64,000 nucleotides of DNA, taken from Cymbomonas tetramitiformis (Eukaryota; Chlorophyta; Pyramimonadophyceae; Pyramimonadales; Pyramimonadaceae). The notes under the pieces are model-generated. The model made no database searches. It was not told the DNA's origin and saw only the letters and a program-made list of their open reading frames with translations. Below are positions 7,601 to 13,900 of this stretch, piece by piece. Location: contig LGRX02024601.1 of assembly GCA_001247695.2 (NCBI GenBank), positions 23,687-87,686 of the forward strand, in the 5' to 3' direction. Each line of letters begins with the position of its first letter. Within the stretch, counting starts at the first letter, position 1. The translations under genes and the position numbers were made by a program.

Positions 7601-9870
7601 CAGCCGCAGAGGCCAACAGCACGGCGAGCGAGTTCGGGAGTGCCACCATCAGGGCGTCGTTCCCAGAGTACAAGGGGGCCGAGAACATGAGTGCAAGCGT
7701 GGTGGTGGAGGTGATCGGGCTGGAGTATGTGACGCTGTTCACCAGCCCCTACCCGGAGTACAGTGGAAGCGGCTCGGTCAACGAGACCGCCCTGAGCGTG
7801 GTGCAGTGCAGCGGGGTGCACCAGCGGGCCACCATGGCGCTGACGGTAACGCTGACTGACTCGAGCACCACGGACGTGACCTCGGCAAGCACGTACACGT
7901 CCTCGGGCAGTGGAGGGCTTAGTGTGAGCGGCACGGAGCTGGTGGCCAGCGGTGTCGGGCAGTATGCGGTGACGGGTACGTTTGAGGGAGTGGCCAGCAA
8001 CAGTGTGGTGGTGACGGTGAGCGACGACGTTGTGTACATCACATCTGTGCAGCACACATCGAGCTGGGACTCGGCGACCACGTTCCACGACCACCAGAAT
8101 GCGACGAAGACCCTGAGTGTTGGGGTGGAGCTGAGCGACGGCACACAGTTCACAGATGCGGTGATCGGCACGCAGTCGAGCTGGATACCCGTGGCGCAGC
8201 TGCTGACGTTCTCGAGTGGCTCAACCGGAAGCATCAGCGTGGACGCCAATGGGGTGGCGACGCTGTTGGACAATCACTATGAGGCGGTGAGGCTGGTGGC
8301 GCAGGCCACCAACTGCTCTGCCGATGAATCGGGCAGCGCGTCACTTCCTTCTGACGTGGATGTGGTGAACGCCAACATGGCGCCGAAGGTGAATGACGTG
8401 GATCTGGGCAACGAGTATGGGCTGCAGTTCGACGTGGGGACGGCGGAGTCGTACATCGAGGTGCCGGTGTGGATCGAGACGGGGTCCGCGACGCTGAACG
8501 TGTTTGACATTCTGCTGACATTCGACCCGAGCCATCTGGAGGCCACGAGCTGCAGCGTGGGGAGTGCGTGGTCATCGTACGGCTTCACGTGCACGCTGAG
8601 CGATCCGGTGGAGGAGGTGCTGATCACGGGGGTGGAGATCTCAACGGATGTGCAAGGCTTGGTGCAGGTGGCCACGGTGCAGTTCAAGGTGCTGGCGGGC
8701 TTCTCGGTGACGGCGCTCACAGCCACCGTGCAGGGGCTTCAAACTTCATCGACGGAAATTGCGGAGGCGTACAGCGCCGTGGCGGGTCAAGGCATGGTGG
8801 CACAGGCTGGCCGGCGGCGCAGGCATCTGCTGAGCTCCTGGCAGGAGGTGCAGGGTGTGGCGGCGGAGCGGGCTCGCCGGCAGCAGCACGCGCAGGCGCG
8901 GCGGCTGCGGTCATCGGGAGAGATGTTTGGCGACGTGAACGGAGATGGCGTGTTCGACACGTTTGACACGCAAGCTCTGAAGAAGTGGGCCACCGGCTAT
9001 CCCGGGTACGGCATGGACGAGGTGGGCAGCCTGAGCGCGTTCCAGAGGCAGCAGCTGGACCCGACCCTGGACTACCTGTCCGCCGCGGACGACGTGTCGA
9101 ACTGCCCGACAGGATGGGATGTGGGCACGCCGTGCCCGTCGCCGCTGGATGCGCAGTACCTGCAGTATGTGTACGCCAACTTCCTGCGCTTTGTGAAGCT
9201 GGAGACCCAGGCGGACGCAGAGCCGGAGATATCCGGGGGCGAGATGACGATGTCCGTGGCCATCTACGACAAGAGCAGCGTGCCGGTGGTGAGCGACACG
9301 ACGGTGGTGCAGTACGAGCTGGGCACGACCGAGAACACCGACATGCAGGTGCTGGTAGGCCACAGCGCCTCCACAACGAGTGACGGGTGGATGGCAACGG
9401 CGGCAGGGCCAGACAGCACGGACGGCTCTTTCACGCTGAGCACCGCCGGCATGGCGTACAATGCAACGAGGTTCTGGGCGGAGACCGGGGTGGGGGTGGT
9501 GTTCATCCTGCGCACGTATGACACGCTGTACGCCACGTCCGAGGAGCGGGTATTTGCGTTCTGCGGGAGTGCGCTGGTGGGGTCGTCCTACTCCGCGTTC
9601 ACGACGTTTGACTTCCCGGAACCGCCTCCGCCGCCGCCTCCCCCCCCGCCTTCACCGCCGCCACCTCCACCACCGCCACCTCCTCCTCCGCCTTCCCACC
9701 TCCACCGCCGCCACCTCCATCACCCCCCACCCTCCACCACCTCCTCCCACCCCCTCCGCCGCCACCCCGTCACCCCCACCACCAACTATAACGACCTATG
9801 GTGGTTCGCTCGACACAATCGTTTACTTTCAGGGAACTTCAGACTCAACTTGTGTTTCAGTTTACGGTAG
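1..9870 (+). CDS. Giant modular surface/matrix protein, 5' part, intronless block
   Basis: The frame is open from the first base and runs 3,289 codons without a stop, so the true start lies upstream. Domains in order: twelve ShK-like modules with Ser-Pro linkers (1-4640), a SEA-like domain (4774-5120), poly-Pro (5115-5270), then unit 1: N-terminal beta domain (5271-5870), cohesin-like domain (about 5884-6345), TMEM132-like Ig region (6360-7240), Big-like Ig repeats (7260-8345), second cohesin-like domain (8370-8740), dockerin-like loop (8932-8967) and a beta-rich domain (9190-9610) ending in poly-Pro. Many NxS/T sites and paired cysteines indicate secretion. There are no introns, although units 2-4 have nine. 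Near 9695 a run of three C replaces four C in the other copies, so the last ~55 codons to the stop at 9868-9870 are probably out of the original frame. Role as adhesin or wall protein is inferred from domains. Confidence 0.85.
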   Translation, partial: ALSEQYRVSSCTELQESTGGAISAETESEIIAQCAATCGACATPPAPPPHDDYVDSDSDSDTDSDSDIPPSPPPLSLPRPPSPPTPSPPPPLSPPSPLPPSPPPPSPLPPSPPPQEECGDNSTYSVYVIDGYYNCSQLTALSEQYRVSSCTELQESTGGAISEETESEIIAQCAATCGACATPPAPPPRDDYVDSDSDSDTVSDSVIPPSPPPLSLPSPPSPPTPSPSPPLSPPSPLPPSPPPPSPLPPSPPPQEECGDNSTYSVYVIDGYYNCSQLTALSEQYRVSSCTELQESTGGAISAETESEIIAQCAATCGACATPPAPPPRDDYVDSDSDSDTDSDSDIPPSPPPLSLPSPPSPPTPSPSPPLSPPSPLPPSPPPPSPLPPSPPPQEECGDNSTYSVYVIDGYYNCSQLTALSEQYRVSSCTELQESTGGVISAETESEIIAQCAATCGACATPPAPPPRDDYVDSDSDSDTDSDSDIPPSPPPLSLPPQPSPPTPSPPPPLSPPSPLPPSPPPPSPLPPSPPPQEECGDNSTYSVYVIDGYYNCSQLTALSEQYRVSSCTELQESTGGAISEETESEIIAQCAATCGACATPPAPPPRDDYVDSDSDSDTDSDSDIPPSPPPLSLPRPPSPPTPSPPPPLSPPSPLPPSPPPPSPLPPSPPPQEECGDNSTYSVYVIDGYYNCSQLTALSEQYRVSSCTELQESTGGAISEETESEIIAQCAATCGACATPPAPPPRDDYVDSDSDSDTVSDSVIPPSPPPLSLPSPPSPPTPSPSPPLSPPSPLPPSPPPPSPLPPSPPPQEECGDNSTYSVYVIDGYYNCSQLTALSEQYRVSSCTELQESTGGVISAETESEIIAQCAATCGACATPPAPPPRDDYVDSDSDSDTDSDSDIPPSPPPLSLPPQPSPPTPSPPPPLSPPSPLPPSPPPPSPLPPSPPPQEECGDNSTYSVYVIDGYYNCSQLTALSEQYRVSSCTELQESTGGAISEETESEIITQCAATCGACATPPAPPPRDDYVDSDSDSDTDSDSDIPPSPPPLSLPRPPSPPTPSPPPPLSPPSPLPPSPPPPSSLPPSPPPQEECGDNSTYSVYVIDGYYNCSQLTALSEQYRVSSCTELQESTGGAISEETESEIITQCAATCGACATPPAPPPRDDYVDSDSDSDTDSDSDIPPSPPPLSLPSPPSPPTPSPSPPLSPPSPLPPSPPPPSPLPPSPPPQEECGDNSTYSVYVIDGYYNCLQLTALSEQYGVSSCTELHESTGGAISAETESEIIAQCAATCGACATPPTPTLHDNYVDSDSDSDYDTDSDIPPSPPPPSPPPPPSPPTPSPPPPLSPPSPLPPSPPPPSPLPPSPPPPEECGDNSTYSVYVIDGYYNCSQLTALSEQYGVSSCTELHESTGGAISAETESEIIAQCAATCGACATPPPPPLSPPLEECGDNSTYSVYVIDGYYNCSQLTALSEQYGVSSCTELHESTGGAISAETESEIIAQCAATCGACATPPAPAPHDNYVDSDSDSDSDTDSDIPPSPPPLSLPPPSPPPLSPATSPTTLPTSLPTRLPTDSPTPSPADSPTTLRPPPPPGTVTVDSVNSSTSFSGLDISAFSNASFSAEFQASFSSQMAAAAGVGTSDVEVTSIVSGSVSITSSVYFPSTATSTASAFSTTLTSNPEAVFTTFGSTYGNVSVASVHVATATQVYSPPLPPPLPPSTSPPPSPPPPPPPPPPPPCPPPPSPPPPPPPPPCPPPPPSDFAAYAVPSIRLTSASPGFPTSSVASAIASAQFYRTFAAFNNDIPGSSGNAELQLGGTPCSGGDLPDSFSTRSSGSFATDKEQVAVVRAVLRTGTIYHDRSSISVQYSVVDEAGRPQVDLSGLSMQMVISNSDASSTLSGSCGTPDSSTGTADCSSSDTEVFSWFSTSGSSTASVVVRAEYSGAVLAESAAMEMTLAAQVAHSGMSSAGMVMTMPASPRYAGDSFTSQVYGHTSGYPLSTFGFTVLYNSAVLQYDSTTGDSKYLTPTVNDYTEGQVVVLTSGLADGVTNADVTGEAIELATIQFRLASDASARTHSNALNCTVKEMVSTNSVQLDGTVNAPAQINDEKGGAVYEGQLSVQATEVVGMYAYVSEAELFNTGFLTGTAVTSEVTVKEVYNQVGVADGVAASPACSIDSQGEVAWASGCTVTLDESHTAGASAVNVTVRTGSHSSRVAVRVWFPQEVRAWVSDAELNAIAGAFQVQACAQPRFQSTNIGATATFGGAGLSNVSGLDVSCMVEFASTNSTALEVSGTSAQGLSVGQADVYITGGAEALETMGRAQVEVAQTEVTVEHMSAMLTTGAEWDALESSSVSLDAASQLEVRVTLQQTLTKEEQYGPIFTYALFSDSSLVELKQADGVEVSVNPDYVACLELSDDTESSADMKGTVPSGGESGSSHGMLLVNWQDACTGTEISTGIGEVTVALSPPVSAAITAKHSSIARSTDPAAASPISVPTSSALTVVMTYEDGTTKDITMDSRTVYSVVAGADLVLVEPSSAAAEANSTASEFGSATIRASFPEYKGAENMSASVVVEVIGLEYVTLFTSPYPEYSGSGSVNETALSVVQCSGVHQRATMALTVTLTDSSTTDVTSASTYTSSGSGGLSVSGTELVASGVGQYAVTGTFEGVASNSVVVTVSDDVVYITSVQHTSSWDSATTFHDHQNATKTLSVGVELSDGTQFTDAVIGTQSSWIPVAQLLTFSSGSTGSISVDANGVATLLDNHYEAVRLVAQATNCSADESGSASLPSDVDVVNANMAPKVNDVDLGNEYGLQFDVGTAESYIEVPVWIETGSATLNVFDILLTFDPSHLEATSCSVGSAWSSYGFTCTLSDPVEEVLITGVEISTDVQGLVQVATVQFKVLAGFSVTALTATVQGLQTSSTEIAEAYSAVAGQGMVAQAGRRRRHLLSSWQEVQGVAAERARRQQHAQARRLRSSGEMFGDVNGDGVFDTFDTQALKKWATGYPGYGMDEVGSLSAFQRQQLDPTLDYLSAADDVSNCPTGWDVGTPCPSPLDAQYLQYVYANFLRFVKLETQADAEPEISGGEMTMSVAIYDKSSVPVVSDTTVVQYELGTTENTDMQVLVGHSASTTSDGWMATAAGPDSTDGSFTLSTAGMAYNATRFWAETGVGVVFILRTYDTLYATSEERVFAFCGSALVGSSYSAFTTFDFPEPPPPPPPPPPSPPPPPPPPPPPPPSHLHRRHLHHPPPSTTSSHPLRRHPVTPTTNYNDLWWFARHNRLLSGNFRLNLCFSLR
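4774..5120 (+). other. SEA-like extracellular domain
   Basis: This ~115-residue stretch between two proline-rich linkers has the alternating strand-helix pattern seen in SEA-like domains of algal surface proteins: an FSAEFQASF helix, a Met-Ala-Ala-Ala helix, a TSDVEV strand and a GSVSIT strand. It carries NSS and NAS glycosylation sites. It occurs once, only upstream of unit 1, so it belongs to the N-terminal half of the protein and not to the tandem unit. The assignment rests on pattern only. Confidence 0.5.
5159..9785 (+). repeat. Tandem unit 1 (intron-free copy of cohesin/Ig/dockerin block)
   Basis: Homology to units 2-4 begins at 5159, exactly 112 bp before the conserved GGATTTTGCG at 5271. 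The nine splice junctions of the other copies correspond to 5416/5417, 5570/5571, 5622/5623, 5868/5869, 7263/7264, 7416/7417, 7567/7568, 8733/8734 and 8791/8792. The exon blocks between them are 154, 52, 246, 1395, 153, 151, 1166 and 58 bp. In unit 2 the same blocks are 154, 52, 246, 1395, 153, 151, 1181 and 58 bp, the single difference being an in-frame 15-bp indel. Each intron is missing to the base. Confidence 0.93.
8800..9190 (+). other. Polybasic site and dockerin-like calcium-binding domain (unit 1)
   Basis: At 8812-8823 four consecutive Arg codons precede HLLSS, a polybasic motif that could be a processing site. At 8932-8967 the sequence GDVNGDGVFDTFD matches the DxNxDGxxxxxD calcium loop of dockerins and EF-hands, followed by an ALKKWATG helix. 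The second half (CPSPLDAQYLQYVYANF) resembles a second, degenerate dockerin repeat. Equivalent domains occur in unit 2 (about 16349), unit 3 (about 23725) and unit 4 (about 31042). Dockerins bind cohesins in bacterial cellulosomes; here both types sit in one chain, so intramolecular or protein-protein assembly is inference. Confidence 0.7.
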
Positions 9871-10075
9871 GCAGAATGAGAACGTGACTTCTGTTAGTAT
9901 CAAAACGGTCTCAGGCCCAACAAACTTGTCATGGACTTTTCCAAATATCTCTGCAATGCACTCAACACCCTTGTGTGGGTATGAAATCGGAGAATACCTC
10001 TTGGCAGCAGAAGTGAGGTATGTGGATTACACAAAAGTCACCAGTTGGAACGCAACTATAACTTGCTTTTATGCT
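9785..10075 (+). CDS. 97-residue low-GC module between units 1 and 2
   Basis: In the frame beginning TITTYGG the sequence is open for 97 codons and is bracketed in the same frame by poly-Pro. It carries at least four cysteines and four glycosylation sites (NVT, NLS, NIS, NAT), and looks beta-rich. GC content is visibly lower than in neighbouring coding DNA. The frame differs from the preceding dockerin exon, so an intron, a frameshift or assembly error in the poly-Pro tract must lie between. A pyrimidine-rich run ending in AG at 9822-9831 could also act as a splice acceptor inside it. No family recognised. Confidence 0.5.
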
Positions 10076-10935
10076 CCTCCTCCTCCCTCGCCCCCACCTC
10101 CGCCACCTCCTCCTCCACCTCCGCATCATGCTCCTGGCGCTGCCCACCGCCTCCCCCGCCACCACCACCCCCACCGCCTCCCACCGCCTCACTCACCCAC
10201 CTCCTCCTCCGCCCCCACCGCCTCCACATGCACCTCACCGCCAGCACCTCCACCTCACCTCCCCCCACCTCCACCTCCCCCTCCTCCATCTCCCCACCGC
10301 CCGCCACCACCACCGCGCCACCTCCGTCACCTCCCCCTCCTCCCCCCGCCTCCTCCGCCCCCACCACCACCCCGTCCCCGCCACCTCCATCTCCCACCTC
10401 CCGCCACCTCCCACCTCCCGCCGTCGCACCACCACCACCACCACCAAGCCCCCGCCACCACCGCCACCGCCCCCGCAACCTCCCGTCCCGCCACCACCTC
10501 CCGCCGCCACCATCCGCCCGCCGCCACCGCCGCCACCTCACTTCCACCTCCCATCTCCCTCCTCCCACCCCCGCCGCCACCACCTCCGTCACCTCCCCCT
10601 CTCCTCCCGCCCCCGCCTCCCACCGCCTCACCACCACCGTCCCCCACCTCGCTCCCCACCTCCCACCGCCACCGCCGCCTCCCCATCTCCTCCACCTCCA
10701 CCAAGCCCCCGCCGCCACCCCCACCGCCCCGCCACCGTCACCACCACACCGCCTCCCGCCCGCCACCGTCACCGCCACCGCCCACCGCCTCCCCCACCGC
10801 CTCCACCACCTCCTCCCTCTCCTCTCCACGCCCTCACCGCCACCTCCACCACCTCCACCTCCAAGCCCTCCCCTCCACCCCCGCCGCCACCACCTCCGTC
10901 ACCCCGCCCCCCGTCGCCGCCACCTCCTCCCCCCC
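10076..10935 (+). repeat. C-rich proline-coding low-complexity linker, units 1 to 2
   Basis: About 860 bp made almost only of C, with CCA/CCG/CCT triplets and short irregular minisatellite blocks. All three + frames are largely stop-free and give Pro-, His/Arg/Leu- or Thr/Ala/Ser-rich peptide. The frame of the preceding 97-residue module and that of the following unit differ, so this linker does not connect them by direct reading. It may be coding with indels, contain an intron, or be collapsed or mis-assembled repeat. Confidence 0.7.
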
Positions 10936-13900
10936 CACCTCCGTCACCGCCGCCACCTCCTCCGCCGCCGCCACCGCCTCCGTGCCCGCCGCCGCCATCA
11001 CCACCTCCGCCGCCGCCTCCGCCACCGTGTCCCCCGCCACCACCCTCGGATTTTGCGGCTTATGCCGTTCCCTCCATCCGCCTGACCAGTGCGTCGCCGG
11101 GGTTCCCCACGAGCTCCGTGGCGTCCGCCAACGCGTCGGCGCAGTTCTACCGCACCTTCGCAGCCTTCAACAATGACATCCCCGGCAGTTCAGGTGAGCG
11201 GCGGCGCCCCGGGCCTTGATGCTGGCAGGCGCGAGGCGGTCTGTCCAGGCAAGGCTGATGCTATAGACCCTCGGAGGAGGTTCGGGGCAGCAGGCGTATG
11301 GCGGGTGAAGCTGGGCGGGACGGGGATGGCGCGCGGCAGGAAACGCGGAGCTCCAGCTGGGAGGCACGCCATGCTCTGGAGGGGATCTGCCTGACAGCTT
11401 CAGCACTCGCTCCAGTGGGTCGTTCGCGACTGATAAGGAGCAGGTTGCAGTGGTGCGCGCGGTGCTGAGGACCGGCACAATCTACCACGACAGGTGCGCG
11501 CGTACGCCCTGACAGAGGCTATGTCCACATGAGATGAGGGCCGTGTGCGGTGCTGGGCTGGGTGGAGGGGCTCGGGAGAGTGGAGCCAGGAATGTGGCCA
11601 CCGAGGATGGGAGGGGTTGTGGAGGGTGTGGGTGCTCGGAGCAGGTCCAGCATCAGCGTGCAGTACTCGGTGGTGGATGAGGCTGGGCGGCCGCAGGTGT
11701 GGTTTCTTTGCTCAGCGGTGATGAAGGATGCCATGAGTGCGCCATGAGTGCGGGTGTGGTGCTGGGGCGAGAATGGGGCACTGAGGAGGGTTGGGGGGGA
11801 AATGGGTGGGGCACAGGTGGACCTATCAGGGCTGAGTATGCAGATGGTGATAAGCAACAGCGATGCGTCGTCGACACTGAGCGGCTCCTGCGGCACGCCG
11901 GACTCCTCCACGGGGACAGCGGACTGCTCCTCCAGTGATACGGAGGTTTTGAGCTGGTTCAGCACATCAGGATCAAGCACAGCAAGTGTGGTGGTGAGGG
12001 CGGAGTACAGCGGCGCCGTGCTGGCAGAGAGCGCGGCGATGGAGATGACGCTTGCGGCGCAGGTGCGAGGGGTGACGGAAGTGTTGTGGTTGTGCTTGAG
12101 CTCGACGTCGATTACTTTTGTTCCACAAGCGGCGCAGTGTCCACATGCGACTGAGGCAGGCCGGCGAGGAGGGGGGGCGGTTGGTGGCAGGTGGCGCACT
12201 CGGGGATGAGCAGCGCCGGGATGGTCATGACGATGCCGGCAAGCCCGCGATACGCTGGAGACTCTTTCACGTCGCAGGTGTACGGCCATACCAGCGGGTA
12301 TGCTCTGAGTACCTTCGGGTTCACGGTGCTGTACAACAGCGCTGTGCTGCAGTACGACTCGACAACGGGTGACTCAAAGTACCTTACCCCGACGGTGAAC
12401 GACTACACGGAGGGGCAGGTGGTGGTGCTGACGAGCGGGCTGGCTGACGGGGTGACAAATGCTGATGTGACCGGAGAGGCCATCGAGTTGGCAACCATCC
12501 AGTTCAGGTTGGCGTCAGATGCGAGCGCCCGGACGCACAGCAACGCGCTGAACTGCACGGTGAAGGAGATGGTGAGCACGAACAGCGTGCAGCTGGACGG
12601 CACGGTGAACGCGCCGGCGCAGATCAACGACGAGAAGGGCGGAGCAGTGTACGAGGGGCAGCTGAGCGTGCAAGCCACGGAGGTGGTGGGGATGTATGCG
12701 TACGTGAGCGAGGCCGAGCTGTTCAACACGGGTTTCCTGACGGGCACGGCGGTGACGAGTGAGGTCACGGTGAAAGAGGTGTACAATCAGGTGGGGGTGG
12801 CCGACGGGGTGGCGGCGAGCCCGGCATGCTCCATCGACTCTCAAGGCGAAGTGGCTTGGGCCTCCGGGTGCACGGTGACTTTGGACGAGAGCCACACGGC
12901 GGGGGCAAGCGCCGTGAATGTGACGGTGCGGACCGGGTCGCACAGCTCGCGGGTGGCGGTGCGGGTGTGGTTCCCACAGGAGGTGAGGGCGTGGGTGAGC
13001 GATGCGGAGCTGAATGCCATCGCCGGGGCATTCCAGGTGCAGGCGTGCGCACAGCCACGGTTTCAGAGCACGAACATCGGGGCCATGGCGACATTCGGTG
13101 GGGCGGGGCTGAGCAATGTGAGTGGGCTGGACGTCAGCTGCATGGTGGAGTTTGCATCCACAAACTCCACGGCGCTGGAGGTGAGCGGCACAAGTGCACA
13201 AGGGCTGTCCGTGGGCCAAGCCGACGTGTACATCACAGGCGGCGCGGAGGCTCTCGAGACGATGGGCAGAGCGCAAGTGGAGGTGGCGCAGACGGAGGTG
13301 ACGGTGGAGCACATGAGCGCAATGCTGACCACCGGCGCGGAATGGGACGCTCTGGAGTCATCGAGTGTGAGCCTGGACGCGGCGAGCCAGCTTGAGGTGA
13401 GAGTGACGCTGCAGCAGACGCTGACCAAGGAGGAGCAGTACGGTCCCATCTTCACGTATGCGCTGTTCTCCGACTCGAGTCTGGTGGAGCTGAAGCAGGC
13501 CGACGGGGTGGAGGTGAGCGTGAATCCGGACTACGTGGCCTGCCTGGAGCTGTCGGATGACACGGAGTCGAGTGCGGACATGAAGGTGCGTGCCAGGGGC
13601 ACTTGGCGCTGCAGGTCATGGGGAAGGGGCTGGGGATTGGGGGGGGCGAAGGTGGTGATGGCTCGGAGGCGAGGAGGGCTGACGCGCGGAAGGGTGCTGG
13701 GAGGGGGGCATGCAGGGCACGGTGCCCAGCGGCGGAGAGAGTGGCTCATCCCACGGCATGCTGTTGGTGAACTGGCAGGATGCGTGCACTGGCACCGAAA
13801 TCTCGACAGGGATCGGGGAAGTGACGGTGGCCTTGTCTCCTCCGGTGTCTGCTGCGATCACGGCGAAGGTGCGCACGGCGACATGCGCAGCGTGAGCGCT

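Noticed and set aside
5159..9700. Cohesin and dockerin domains as evidence of bacterial contamination
   Set aside because: Units 2-4 have spliceosomal introns, and the domains are fused to algal-type proline-rich linkers and a eukaryotic-like membrane tail.
9790..9870. Tail reading NYNDLWWFARHNRLL as the true C-terminus of unit 1
   Set aside because: The other frame over the same bases is open for 97 codons between poly-Pro tracts and carries glycosylation sites and cysteines, so it is the better coding frame.
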